The notes beneath the pieces were generated by a model. The model saw only the letters and a list, made by a program, of their open reading frames with translations, made no database searches and was not told the DNA's origin. From Mucilaginibacter kameinonensis (GTDB lineage Bacteria > Bacteroidota > Bacteroidia > Sphingobacteriales > Sphingobacteriaceae), in NCBI RefSeq assembly GCF_003675385.1, contig NZ_RCWZ01000005.1, positions 124,001 through 188,000 on the forward strand: a DNA stretch of 64,000 bases, given 5' to 3'. The stretch's first letter is position 1. Each line of letters starts with the position of its first letter. Position numbers and translations under genes: made by a program. Positions 27,013 to 36,600 of the stretch are shown here, in pieces.

Positions 27013-27206
27013 CGTTTTGACGGTTTTGCGCATTTTCTTCTTTTGCTTACTTGTTGCTTTTGGCTGTGTTTGTTGAAAAAGGACGATGTTAATAACGTTG
27101 GTGCTTATTTGCTTGAATGTCAGTATTTATACTTGAATTTGGTAGCTTGTAAATTGTTAATAACCGGCGTTTATAGGTTGATAACCTGTTAATAAAAACA
27201 AAAAAA

Positions 27207-27214
27207 AATATTTG
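27207..27214 (+). promoter_or_regulatory. Possible -7 promoter element of the structured RNA
   Basis: AATATTTG matches five of the six fixed positions of the Bacteroidota -7 box (TAnnTTTG). A TTG lies at 27177-27179, but the spacing (27) is longer than the usual 19-21, so this is tentative. Transcription would start near 27221. Confidence 0.3.
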
Positions 27215-27220
27215 CCAAAT

Positions 27221-27604
27221 TCAGCCAATGTCCCGATATTGAAATCATCAAGAACGACGTACTTTGATAGCCTTTCAGGAAAACAGAAATTGAATCGGGT
27301 GAACCTCCGGGGGAACTAAAGATCGAAGGAAGTCCCTGAGTCACAAGAAAAAATGAAGAAGGCGAAAGTCTTTTGAAAAAAGAAAGTGGTTAAAGGAGGT
27401 GCCGGAATTAAGAAGAGAAACTCTACGGAGGGAACCAACAGAAACCGGTGACAACGAAAACGGGTCGACCGCTCGTGAGAGCAACGGACAACGATCATGT
27501 CGGTTAAAGATACACAAAACTTGATGCTGTCAGGCAACTACGGTTAAGAGGCAGTTTGGAAACGGGAGTTCAAATCGAAAGAAATGACTCCCGTTTTCGT
27601 TTTT
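27221..27604 (+). ncRNA. Candidate structured non-coding RNA, unrecognised family
   Basis: A 380-base purine-rich stretch in a 654-base gap with no supported open frame. I can place these helices by eye: CCCGAT 27232-27237 with ATCGGG 27294-27299, enclosing ATCAA 27247-27251 with TTGAT 27264-27268; CTC..GGGGA 27305-27314 with TCCCTGAG 27333-27340; AGAAGGC with GTCTTTT around a GAAA tetraloop (27357-27374); AGAG-AAA-CTCT 27414-27424; AACCG 27443-27447 with CGGTT 27501-27505; GCTC-GTGA-GAGC 27471-27482 (GNRA tetraloop). A strong terminator follows. It is not tmRNA, RNase P or SRP RNA by motif. It lies between the DNA-repair cassette and phoH. Confidence 0.6.
27560..27604 (+). terminator. Intrinsic terminator of the candidate RNA
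   Basis: AAACGGGAGT (27560-27569) pairs perfectly with ACTCCCGTTT (27587-27596) across a 17-base loop, followed by TTCGTTTTT. It ends 63 bases before the phoH start, so it isolates the candidate RNA from phoH unless it is read through. Confidence 0.85.
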
Positions 27605-27666
27605 GAAGGTTTTTTGTTTGAGGAGAAATTTTTCTTCAAATGTTAAAATCGTTATTTTAGACGGAT

Positions 27667-29010
27667 ATGAAGGACGGCCAGCGTAACCAGAAGAAAAAAA
27701 TATTTGTTTTAGATACCTCCGTGATCCTGTACGATCACAATGCATTTCAAAACTTCCAGGAGCATGATGTAGCCATACCCATCCAGGTATTGGAAGAGCT
27801 CGACAACAAAAAAAACGGTAATGATACCCGCAACTTCGAGGCCAGGAGCTTTATCAGGCTCATGGACGATTTTTCTCACAACGGACTAATTAATGAATGG
27901 GTTCCGCTTAACGGTAAAACCAAAGGCAGTTTTAAAGTGGCTATGGACACCAAAACCACAGGCCTGGATGCCGAGCAGGTTTTTGGTTCCGATAAAACAG
28001 ATCATAGGATCCTGAACGCGGCCTTAGGTTTACAGGAAGAAAATCCGGGTAAAAAGGTAGTGCTGGTTTCAAAAGATATCTGTCTTCGCCTTAAGGCCAA
28101 AGCCCTTAACCTACACGCCGAAGATTACGAAACAGGTAAGATAAAAAACCTGGAGGAGCTTTACACCGGCAAAACGGATGTAGAGAAGGTGACGGAGAAG
28201 CTCATCACCACGCTGAATAAAAATGAGAATGTTCCGGCCGAAAATTTGAAGATAGAATCATACACCAATAATCATTTTTATGTTTTAAAAGGTAAAAAAG
28301 GAGATACCGTAGGCTTTTATAATTCGCAGAGCAAACAGCTTGAAAAAGTTACAGAGCAGCCTGTTTTAAATATCTATCCCCGCAACATGGAGCAATCATT
28401 TGCAATTCATGCGCTCTTACATCCGGATATTAAATTAGTAACCATACAAGGTAACGCGGGGACGGGTAAAACGTTGCTGGCATTGGCCAGCGCCCTTGAG
28501 CAGCGTAAATATTACCGCCAGATTTTTGTAACCCGCCCGATAGTTCCTTTAAGTAATAAAGATATTGGCTTTTTGCCCGGTGATATTAAATCAAAAATAG
28601 ACCCGTATATGGCGCCGATATGGGATAATCTGAAATTCATCAAAGACCAGTTTGCTGATGACGAAAAGATGCAGGCCAAAATTGATGAACTGGTCAACAA
28701 CGATAAGATTTCGATAGCGCCACTGGCTTTTATCCGCGGGCGAACGCTCAGCAAGATTTTCTTTATTGTTGATGAAGCGCAAAACCTCACTCCACATGAA
28801 GTGAAAACCATCATATCCCGCGCTGGTGAAAACAGCAAGTTTGTATTTACCGGGGATATTTACCAGATAGACACTCCATACCTTGACGCAGAAAGTAACG
28901 GATTATCATATTTAATAGATAAAGCTAAAGGTCACCCGCTTTATGCGCATATCACTCTGCAAAAAGGGGAAAGAAGCGAATTGGCCAATTTAGCTACGGA
29001 GTTGTTGTAG
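27667..29010 (+). CDS. PhoH family protein with N-terminal PIN domain
   Basis: 447 residues. A PIN-type nuclease domain (about 12-150, starting FVLDTSVILYD with acidic residues) is fused to a PhoH P-loop ATPase domain (Walker A GNAGTGKT, 262-269; FFIVDEAQNLTPHEVKT Walker B). PIN-PhoH2-type proteins are thought to be RNA-unwinding nucleases. The neighbour on the 5' side is the candidate non-coding RNA. The start ATG at 27667 is the only good candidate, close behind the terminator. Confidence 0.94.
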   Translation: MKDGQRNQKKKIFVLDTSVILYDHNAFQNFQEHDVAIPIQVLEELDNKKNGNDTRNFEARSFIRLMDDFSHNGLINEWVPLNGKTKGSFKVAMDTKTTGLDAEQVFGSDKTDHRILNAALGLQEENPGKKVVLVSKDICLRLKAKALNLHAEDYETGKIKNLEELYTGKTDVEKVTEKLITTLNKNENVPAENLKIESYTNNHFYVLKGKKGDTVGFYNSQSKQLEKVTEQPVLNIYPRNMEQSFAIHALLHPDIKLVTIQGNAGTGKTLLALASALEQRKYYRQIFVTRPIVPLSNKDIGFLPGDIKSKIDPYMAPIWDNLKFIKDQFADDEKMQAKIDELVNNDKISIAPLAFIRGRTLSKIFFIVDEAQNLTPHEVKTIISRAGENSKFVFTGDIYQIDTPYLDAESNGLSYLIDKAKGHPLYAHITLQKGERSELANLATELL

Positions 29011-29023
29011 GGTATCTTCGCTA

Positions 29024-29105
29024 CGTCATTGCGAGGTACGAAGCAATCCCAAACTATGCAGGGTGGACTTGTAAATCGGGGATTGCTTCGTGCCTCGCAA
29101 TGACG
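29024..29105. repeat. Dispersed hairpin element, copy 2
   Basis: Arms 29024-29050 and 29079-29105 can pair along 27 positions with two central mismatches. The arm sequences are almost the same as those of the element at 23187-23264 (CATTGCGAGG, GAAGCAATCCC), while the loop differs. It lies just after the phoH stop. Confidence 0.9.
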
Positions 29106-29203
29106 CTTTTTTATTTTCATCGCTTTTTAAAGCACCGAATAAACATATTTTCTAAAACTTCATAACGCTTTCCTATGTATCTTTAGGAAATAAACCTCTG
29201 CTT

Positions 29204-29863
29204 ATGAAAATATCAAAATACCTGCACTCGTGCCTGCTTTTTGAATTGGATAATTATCAGCTGTTATTTGATCCGGGTAAGTTTTCTTTTGCCGAAGGTT
29301 TGGTTACCCCGCAAATGTTTGCCGATGTAAACAGTATTGTGATCACCCATATCCATCCCGATCATTTTGATATCGACATTTTAAAAAGCATTGTCGAATT
29401 AAACAAAGCAGAGGTCATTACAAATTCGCAGGTAGGTAAAGAATTGGAAAAAGCAAATCTAAAGTACACGTTACTGGAAGAAGGCACTCATAAAGCGGGA
29501 CCATTTAAATTACAGGCCTTTCCGGTTAAGCATGAGTTGATCATGGATAATCCCTTGCCTCAGATGACCGGTTTCCTGATCAATAATAAAATCTTACATC
29601 CAGTTGACTCGATGGAAGAAAAGCTATTTAATTTTAAAGGGATCGAATTGCTGATTATGGTATCGATGGCACCCTTCGCCAACGAGCCTACAATTTCGGC
29701 CTTTGCAGATGAATTACATCCCAAACAAATTCTGCCTGTGCATGACGGGTACGCCAAGGATTTTTTCATACTTCAGCGCTATGCCGCCTATAAAAAGCAT
29801 TTTGATAAACTGGGCATTAAGTTTCATGAAGTTTATAAGGTAGGGGACGGGATAAGTCTTTAG
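29204..29863 (+). CDS. MBL-fold metallo-hydrolase
   Basis: 219 residues. The metallo-beta-lactamase metal motif is H49-x-H51-x-D53-H54 (THIHPDHFD), with a further His in the C-terminal HDGYAKD. The sequence around VSMAPFANEPTISAFADELHPKQILPVHDG resembles UlaG-like/RNase Z-like short MBL hydrolases. The substrate is unknown. Cytoplasmic, no signal peptide. Confidence 0.88.
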   Translation: MKISKYLHSCLLFELDNYQLLFDPGKFSFAEGLVTPQMFADVNSIVITHIHPDHFDIDILKSIVELNKAEVITNSQVGKELEKANLKYTLLEEGTHKAGPFKLQAFPVKHELIMDNPLPQMTGFLINNKILHPVDSMEEKLFNFKGIELLIMVSMAPFANEPTISAFADELHPKQILPVHDGYAKDFFILQRYAAYKKHFDKLGIKFHEVYKVGDGISL

Positions 29864-29901
29864 TTCAGCGTATTAAATCGTATATAAGCATAACTTAGTA
29901 T

Positions 29902-30054
29902 TTGGAAGATGATACTAACGACATAGAACGGATCAATTATGAACGTTTAAAATACCGCTATAAAAAGAAACCCCCGCCGAGAGGCGGGGGTTCTTTGCGA
30001 GCTCAGCCTCCTGCTAAGCCGACCCGCGTTAACCTTATCACAATGCTAAGGTGA
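29902..30054 (+). CDS. Possible 50-residue protein containing a hairpin in its coding sequence
   Basis: TTG at 29902 to TGA at 30052-30054. The first 23 codons (LEDDTNDIERINYERLKYRY) look like real protein. The next part overlaps a strong GC-rich terminator-like hairpin and becomes Pro/Gly/Arg-rich. Either a small protein whose natural end was lost, or chance. Low confidence. Confidence 0.25.
   Translation: MEDDTNDIERINYERLKYRYKKKPPPRGGGSLRAQPPAKPTRVNLITMLR
29968..29995 (+). terminator. GC-rich terminator-like hairpin
   Basis: AACCCCCGCC and GGCGGGGGTT are perfect 10-bp arms around a GAGA tetraloop. A short TTCTTT follows. It probably ends transcripts from the MBL hydrolase gene. Confidence 0.75.
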
Positions 30055-30129
30055 GGATTAATAATGAAGAAAACATGAACATTAATTGCTGCTAATTCTT
30101 CATCTTAGCGAAATACATAATTTTAGCTG

Positions 30130-30762
30130 ATGCAGAAACCAGACAGCCTCATTTTTGATATGGACGGAACCCTTTGGGACGCCGTTGACACTTACGCACA
30201 ATCATGGAACCTTATATTTCAAAAGCTTGATATCCCGCGAACAATAAAACGCGACGACCTATTGCACGTAATAGGAATGGAGGGACAAAAACTAACCCGT
30301 GTTTTACTGCCCGAACTTGATGATGAAAAAGGAATGGAAGTATATTACGCGGTAAACCAGGTAAGACGCGAGATATTACCCACCAGCGGCGGCATTATGT
30401 ATAAAGGCGTGAAAGACGGTTTGCAGCAATTGTCATCCAAGTATAAATTGTTTGTATTGAGCAATTGCGCGGTTGGCATTATTCCGTTGTTTTTAGCCTG
30501 GGCAGATATTAATGAGTTTATTACCGATAGCATGGCTTACGGAACCAATCAAATGCCTAAAAACCATAACATGCATTTGCTGATGGATAAGCACAATTTA
30601 CAAAGCCCGGTTTATATAGGAGATACCAATGGCGATGCCGAGCAAACACGGCTGGCAGGCATTCCCTTTACATTTGTTAGCTATGGGTTTGGCAATACAG
30701 ATGATTACGATAATAAGTTTGATGATTTTGAATCGCTGACCCAATATTATTTGAGTTTGTAA
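30130..30762 (+). CDS. HAD family hydrolase, phosphoglycolate phosphatase-like
   Basis: 210 residues. HAD motif I is D10-M-D12-GTL, motif II FVLSNC, and motif IV YIGDTNGDAEQTRLAG. The cap region between motifs I and II is helical, as in subfamily IA. It is a cytoplasmic phosphatase or phosphomutase of unknown substrate. The next gene follows after 11 bases. Confidence 0.9.
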   Translation: MQKPDSLIFDMDGTLWDAVDTYAQSWNLIFQKLDIPRTIKRDDLLHVIGMEGQKLTRVLLPELDDEKGMEVYYAVNQVRREILPTSGGIMYKGVKDGLQQLSSKYKLFVLSNCAVGIIPLFLAWADINEFITDSMAYGTNQMPKNHNMHLLMDKHNLQSPVYIGDTNGDAEQTRLAGIPFTFVSYGFGNTDDYDNKFDDFESLTQYYLSL

Positions 30763-30773
30763 GTTTAGTTTAC

Positions 30774-31568
30774 ATGAAAAGCGTATCACTGCTTCTTTTA
30801 TTTCTTATTACCCTGTGCGGTTCGGCATTGGGCCAGCATGCTACCGTCGAATCTGAAGAATGGCTTACCGAAGATCTCGGCTACCTTTATTTTAACGGTG
30901 GAAAAGCTTATTTTAATTTCGACGGATATAAGAAGCATGAAAACAAATATAAAATAGAGCACGACACTATTAAAATAATTGATAGCTATACCACCAGTGC
31001 AGATAATTTCAGACAACAACACACCGACATTTCTAAATTCATCATCAACTATTTTGATGGAAAAAAACTGACCATTAAAGCGGTTAATGAAAATGCAGTG
31101 AAGTTGGCAGGTCGGCCTCCGCTACAGTTTAAAAATTATAAAGCCAGCTTTGATAACGGGATTAAATTTTCAAAGCTTCGTTTTTTGTCCTCAACATGCT
31201 ATGGCAATTGTCCGCAATTACTGATTAACATATGGGGCGATGGTACTTATCGTTTAAAAGGGGGCGAATTTACAGAACCATTTAAAGGGGATTATGCAGG
31301 TAGACTTACCGGCCCGCAGTTGGATAGTCTTAACTTTTGGCTTAAACATAGCGAGTTGAAAAAGATGTATGATTGGAAACAAGGCAGTCAGGTTACCGAT
31401 GCGCCAAATTATCATCTGGATATCGACTTTGAAAATAGTAAGGACAAGCTTACGCTAACCACTAACGACCCTCCTTTTAACCTAACAGGTTTGGTAAATT
31501 TCTTAGTAGAATCATTCAGAAAAGTAAACCTTACAAAAATTAAAGACGGTGAGAAGCAGGCAAACTGA
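30774..31568 (+). CDS. Secreted DUF6438-domain protein
   Basis: 264 residues. A signal peptide (residues 1-20, ending GSALGQ) directs export; there is no lipobox Cys at the right place. The later half has the DUF6438 pattern beginning LRFLSSTCYGNCPQLLINIWGDGTY, including the paired Cys (CYGNC). The function of this Bacteroidota family is unknown. Cotranscription with the HAD gene is likely from the 11-base gap. Confidence 0.78.
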   Translation: MKSVSLLLLFLITLCGSALGQHATVESEEWLTEDLGYLYFNGGKAYFNFDGYKKHENKYKIEHDTIKIIDSYTTSADNFRQQHTDISKFIINYFDGKKLTIKAVNENAVKLAGRPPLQFKNYKASFDNGIKFSKLRFLSSTCYGNCPQLLINIWGDGTYRLKGGEFTEPFKGDYAGRLTGPQLDSLNFWLKHSELKKMYDWKQGSQVTDAPNYHLDIDFENSKDKLTLTTNDPPFNLTGLVNFLVESFRKVNLTKIKDGEKQAN

Positions 31569-31645
31569 TCTACGGCTGGAGGAGCACATAAATATTTGCT
31601 TAGCTGTTAAGTTTTTGTAGCTTAGTTAGCAAATAAAATCTTCCC

Positions 31646-32035
31646 ATGAAAACAAAAACCAAAGTCATTATTACCCTTATACTTCTCCTGATTTTAGTTG
31701 GCTTCTTTTACTATCGCTATTGTTTTGTTTTCGGCGAAGGAACAAAGGCCGGCACAATGAATTATTTTGTGAAGAAAGGCTATATTTTTAAAACCTATGA
31801 AGGCCGGTTAATTCAAAGCGGAATCCGTAGTCAGGTAGCCGGAGGTACAATTGGTTCAAATGAGTTTATGTTTTCTGTAACCGACGAAAAGGTAGCTAAG
31901 CAACTGAGTAGCAATGCGGGTTCATTTCTTGAACTTCATTATAAAGAATACCTGCACACCTTGCCATGGCGCGGAGTAAGCGTTTTCGTGGTTGATAGTA
32001 TAGTTTCGGCTAAACCACTTGCGCCGGGAATGTAA
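31646..32035 (+). CDS. Unknown single-pass membrane protein
   Basis: 129 residues. One N-terminal transmembrane segment (about 7-25, VIITLILLLILVGFFYYRY) is followed by a soluble domain of about 100 residues with short beta strands and Tyr/Lys-rich segments, probably exposed outside the cytoplasm. I recognise no domain. It stands alone with a short leader. Confidence 0.65.
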   Translation: MKTKTKVIITLILLLILVGFFYYRYCFVFGEGTKAGTMNYFVKKGYIFKTYEGRLIQSGIRSQVAGGTIGSNEFMFSVTDEKVAKQLSSNAGSFLELHYKEYLHTLPWRGVSVFVVDSIVSAKPLAPGM

Positions 32036-32054
32036 TATGTAAACTACAACCTGC

Positions 32055-32333
32055 TTAAGCGCTAACCAGGTTGTAGTTTAATTCGCCATTTAGTCTCGTG
32101 ATTTTTACCATACCACGGGCAAACAAGTAATCAAGTACTTCAGCGGCATTTTTTTCGTGGGTGAATGTGTTTACCGATGGTTCGTATTCCCTTAGTTTTA
32201 ATGCGATATCAGTCACAGTAGCCTGCTTTAATTGCGAAAGCGTGTAAATTACTTTATCCTGTGTGCACGAAACCTTTGCATAACGATCAGGAACGTGACA
32301 TGCTGAAAAAAATGATTGTTTAGAATTGTTCAT
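32055..32333 (-). CDS. Unknown small protein, winged-helix-like
   Basis: 92 residues. The middle (KVIYTLSQLKQATVTDIALKLRE) and following VLDYLFARGMVKITRLNGELNY read like the helix-turn-helix plus wing of small DNA-binding or coupling proteins, but no family match is certain. It is convergent with the membrane-protein gene at 31646-32035 and follows the PA2169-type gene with a 26-base gap. Confidence 0.6.
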   Translation of the reverse strand: MNNSKQSFFSACHVPDRYAKVSCTQDKVIYTLSQLKQATVTDIALKLREYEPSVNTFTHEKNAAEVLDYLFARGMVKITRLNGELNYNLVSA

Positions 32334-32359
32334 CTGTGTTTGCTATTACAAAATTACCA

Positions 32360-32830
32360 TCAGGCATTAACCGTGTCGCGTAGCGATTTTACGGTATCAT
32401 GCGCTTTCTTTAAACCATCCAAATGGTTATTGAGCAAGGCCACAACCTGCTCATCTTCCCATATTAATTCTTTATCATCAAGTGCGGCGCGATACGCCTT
32501 TTGGGCTATGTCTTCGCCATATTCACAATCGGATAGGATGCCATGGCGATCTTTATTTATAAACACCGCTTTCACATCCATCCAGGCATGATAAAATTTA
32601 CCCGAAAGGGTAGTGCCGTCTGCCGGATTCCCGCCTAATACGTGAATATAATCGCGCAATTCATTAACGTAACTTTTGCTTTGATCAATATACTCGTTAA
32701 AAAGTAAATTCAGACCTGTTTCGTCGGTTACCTCATTGGCCTTTTGATAACCGGCTATCCTGTCGTTATTTATTTTGATCAGATCATTCAATGCCGAGAT
32801 CTGGTGCTGTACGTGTTGTAAGAGTCCCAT
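32360..32830 (-). CDS. PA2169 family four-helix-bundle protein (DUF2383)
   Basis: 156 residues, all-helical, beginning LLQHVQHQISALNDLIKINNDRIAGYQKA, the pattern of the ferritin-like PA2169/DUF2383 family. A GEDIAQKAYRAAL motif in the second half contains the conserved acidic residues. The role is unknown; members are often linked to stress response. It lies next to the tandem stem-loop repeats. Confidence 0.85.
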   Translation of the reverse strand: MGLLQHVQHQISALNDLIKINNDRIAGYQKANEVTDETGLNLLFNEYIDQSKSYVNELRDYIHVLGGNPADGTTLSGKFYHAWMDVKAVFINKDRHGILSDCEYGEDIAQKAYRAALDDKELIWEDEQVVALLNNHLDGLKKAHDTVKSLRDTVNA

Positions 32831-32942
32831 GGTTGCTATTGTTTTGTTATAGTAAATAACATAGCATATGGGTTAATGTTTTTATTTGTTAGTTAGATAT
32901 TGGTTGGTCGGATAATAAGCTAATCTAAGATGTTTTAACTAT

Positions 32943-33112
32943 ACAACGGGATGAATCGGCGACCGAGTAATACAGCCACCGTCAGGGCTCATCCCGAGGA
33001 GGGGTAAAATTCATTAAATTATCGTCAACTTCATGTTTGTCAAACAACGGGAAGAAACGGTGGCCGGGTGAGACAGCCACCGTCAGGGTTCATCCCGAAG
33101 AGGGGTAAAATT
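32943..33112. repeat. Two tandem 69-bp stem-loop repeats
   Basis: Copy 1 is 32943-33011 and copy 2 is 33044-33112, equal in length and alike at about 60 of 69 positions. Each has an outer stem (GGGATGA with TCATCCC in copy 1; GGGAAGAA with TTCATCCC in copy 2) and an inner stem, perfect in copy 2 (ACGGTGGC with GCCACCGT) but imperfect in copy 1. Both end in GAGGGGTAAAATT. They fill the gap between the PA2169-family gene and the response regulator gene and contain no open frame. Confidence 0.88.
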
Positions 33113-33139
33113 TATTTAGTTGATCAGTTAAGCTTGTTA

Positions 33140-33523
33140 TTATACAACGTTTTGCTTTTGCGTAAAATAGGCTAACTTTTTCAGCAGATCGTTCATGTCG
33201 AATGGTTTGGCTAAAAAGTCATCGGCGCCGGCTATTATGGCCGATTGGCGTATGTCATGACTTGCCGATATCATGATAACAGGAATATCTTTAGTTAGCT
33301 CGGCGGCTTTGAATTTCTTGCAGATGTCTCTACCATCCTCGCCGCTCATCCAGATATCCAGGAGCAGAAGATCGGGAAGATCATTCTGCTTAATTTTAAG
33401 TACTGCAGATCCGTCGACAGTTGAACTTACCTCATAACCTTCAAACTCAAGCAGCATTGCCACGGCATCAACAATGCCGGGATCGTCATCTGCAATCATG
33501 ATTTTTTTAATCTTTGCATTCAT
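33140..33523 (-). CDS. CheY-like response regulator, single receiver domain
   Basis: 127 residues, one REC domain and nothing else. Acidic pocket DDD (12-14), phosphoacceptor D56 (LLLDIW), and the conserved Lys in LAKPF. Without an output domain it probably passes phosphate on or acts by protein contact. It follows, by 80 bases on the same strand, the six-PAS histidine kinase, its likely phosphodonor. Confidence 0.93.
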   Translation of the reverse strand: MNAKIKKIMIADDDPGIVDAVAMLLEFEGYEVSSTVDGSAVLKIKQNDLPDLLLLDIWMSGEDGRDICKKFKAAELTKDIPVIMISASHDIRQSAIIAGADDFLAKPFDMNDLLKKLAYFTQKQNVV

Positions 33524-33603
33524 CTTAGGCGTAAGGGCTTGGTTAAACCCTCTGAAATTATAAGTGATAAACCTAACCTAAATGTAAATGGTCCAGCAAA
33601 AAA

Positions 33604-36600
33604 TTAACTGTTGGTTTCATCTACAGGTAATGCAAAGCAAAAAGTAGACCCTTTGCCTTCAACGCTGTTTACCCACATTCTGCCGCCTTCGCGCTTAATT
33701 ATTTCTGAAGAGATGTACAATCCTAACCCCAAACCGGGGAAAGTATGCTGCTTATTCCCGCTCACGCGGTAGAACTGTTCAAACACAAGATCTTTCTTGT
33801 CTTCGGGGATGCCGATACCAAAATCCTGTACACAAACAATAGCCTCATTGTTTTCACGGCGGGTGCTAACGATGATCTTATCGGTATGCGGCGAATACTT
33901 GATTGCGTTTGTGATAAGGTTGGTAATAACCTGGCTTATGCGGTCTTTATCGGAGTAGATATTGCCTGTTTGGGAGAAGTTTTGGATGAGCTGATGTTTT
34001 TGAGTAGTATGCTGCAGGTCCTGAATAGTTTCCTGTACCGTTTCATTAAAATCAAACCATGATTTATTGAACTGCAACCTGCCCGAGTTTATCTTGGTAA
34101 CATCAAGCAAATCGCCGATGAGGTTAGTCAGCCGGTTTACCTGTGCATCCATCCGGAGCACCATTTCGGCCTTTTTATGTTCGCCTTCCCGGGTAAGCAT
34201 GGCGCCAAGCACCTGGGCATAAGCTTTTATACTGGTAACCGGTGTTTTTAACTCATGACTGGCTATGCCCAAGAAATCATCTTTCTGACGCTGTAATTGT
34301 TTCTGCTCATCAATATCGGTATTGGTGCCAAACCATTTAATGATCTTATCTTCGATGGTAAAAGGCAATGCCCTAACCAGGTGCCATTTATAATTTTCAT
34401 CTTTATCTTTCAGCCTAAACTCGTATTGAAAAATATTGCCGGTATTTACCGCGTTATTCCAGGCTTCAATACATCCGGCCCTGTCATCGGGATGAATACC
34501 ATCAAGCCAATCCGGGCCGGCGATCTTGTTTGTCGCAATGCCAAAGTAATCAACGGCCCGTTTGTTTAGGTAGTCAAGTTCCCCGTCGGTACGGGCTGTC
34601 CAAAGTTGTACCGGCATAAAATCGGTAACAAACTCAAACTGACTGATCTGGTCACTTAGCTCTCTGTTACGTAATTTTATTTCACGTTCGGCAACCGTCT
34701 TATCGGTAACATCGGTACAGGCTCCTATGTACCCTGTAAATTCTCCCTGTTCATTGTATTGCGGGTTGCCGGTTGCAATGCACCATCTTGTTTCACCATC
34801 TTTATTGATTATTCTAAAATCAACTTCGTAAAATCGGCGAGCGCTTAAATCAGATAAAAACTTCTCGGCAGCACGCGGTCTGTCCTCTTCCACAATAGCG
34901 TTGGCCCATCCGCTTCCCATGTGCTTTTCATATTCAATGCCGGTCCAGTCAATCCACGTTTGATTTACATAGGTGATATTTCCCTGGGCATCCGCCATCC
35001 ATAATACCGTTGGCGAAGCGTTAGTGATGTTTTTAAGCAATTGCTCACTATCAGTCAGCGCCTTTTTATCAGCAATTTCTCTTCTCAAGTCCCGGGCTAT
35101 TGAAGCCCGGCCCTGCGGTGCCCCGGTTACAGAGTCATAAACCAGCATAGTGGTTCCGTATACCGGTATAGCCTCGCCGGTTTGGAAATGGCGGTAACGT
35201 ATTTCCCCGCTCCATTTGCCATGCTTCATTAAGGCGATATTTACCATATCTCTTAGCTTGGCTATCTCATCGGGCATTATAAATTCGCTGTTATGCCTGC
35301 GATGTTCTTTAACGCCGGCAATCCCCAGCATTTTCCGACCGGCAGTATTTACATAGGTAACATTACCATCCAGATCCGACAGGCTTACAAAATCCGAACT
35401 GTGGTTAATAAGCGATAGTAATTTGTATTGTTCGTTCCTCGCGGCCTTTTCGGGGCGCAGGTCACGGGCTACAGAAGCCATACCAATAGGCAGGTTATTT
35501 AAAGGATCATCTATTCTAAAACAACTCACGTAAACCGGGATACTTTCTCCAGTTTTAAAATGCCGGTAATGCATTTCGCCTTCCCATTTACCATATTGCT
35601 GCACTGTTGGAATTATATCATTGTTTACTTTGTTTGCCTCGTCGTGTATAAAAAAATCAACGCCTGGTTTTAAGACAGATTTTGTGTTTTCAACACCGAG
35701 TATTGCGTAGCCGGTTTTATTGATATAAGTAACAAAACCGTCCATATTGCCTACAGCCACTATATCAGCGGTATTGTCAATCAGCGCGAGTAATTTTTGT
35801 TGTTCCTGTTTATCTGATATCTCGCGGGTGATGTCCTGTACCGTACCCGCAAAACGGATAGGCTCATGGTTATCATTAAAATAAGCCTTACCTTTTAAAT
35901 GTATCCAGTATTTTAAATTACCAAAATCATTAATGGTTCGCACAATAAGGTCATAATTACCACCACTCGCAGGATCATATGCCTGCAACACCGCGGCGCG
36001 CAATCGTTGAGCGTCTTCCGGGTGTACAAATTTTAATAAGTCGGCGTATTTTATATCATCGGTTTTCCGAAAGCCGCACAGTTCCTTACAGCGATCATCC
36101 CATATTACGGTTTGTAGTTTGGGGTTTAAATCCCAGGTGCCCAGTTCTGCCGCTTGAAGTGCATATTGAACACGCTGCTCACTTTCGGCCAGTTTTTGCC
36201 GTGTAGTTACAAGTTCTGTTACATCTGCCGCGGTATTTAGCACGCCCCAAACTTCGCCCTTATCATCACGTAAAGGTTTAAAAGTAAAATTGAAGTAAAA
36301 CTCTTCAAGTTTATTGTTAACCAAAAGGTCTACCTTTTCTTCTTTTCCTTCGTAAGTGATGCCGCTTTTATAAACGTTTAATAATATCGCGTGAAAACCC
36401 TGTTCTTCAAGCTCTGGCAACAGGTTGAAGTAGGTGCGCCCTACAACATTGTCACCCTTGCCCCAAATATCAATAATAGCTTTGTTGGCTATCCTGATCT
36501 CCATGCCTTCGCCCATGTACAAAGCCACCGGCGTAGGTGACTCCCTGATCAGGATACGGAATATATCTTCGTTTAATTGTTGATGCAGGTCGGCCTGGTT

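Noticed and set aside
27221..27604. tmRNA (ssrA)
   Set aside because: A GTTCAAATC string resembles a T-loop, but there is no acceptor stem, no CCA end and no tag-peptide frame; the hairpin there is a terminator.
27316..27745. Two short minus-strand frames (73 and 71 codons) in the phoH upstream region
   Set aside because: They run antisense to the structured RNA and phoH start, have odd composition and no plausible start context.
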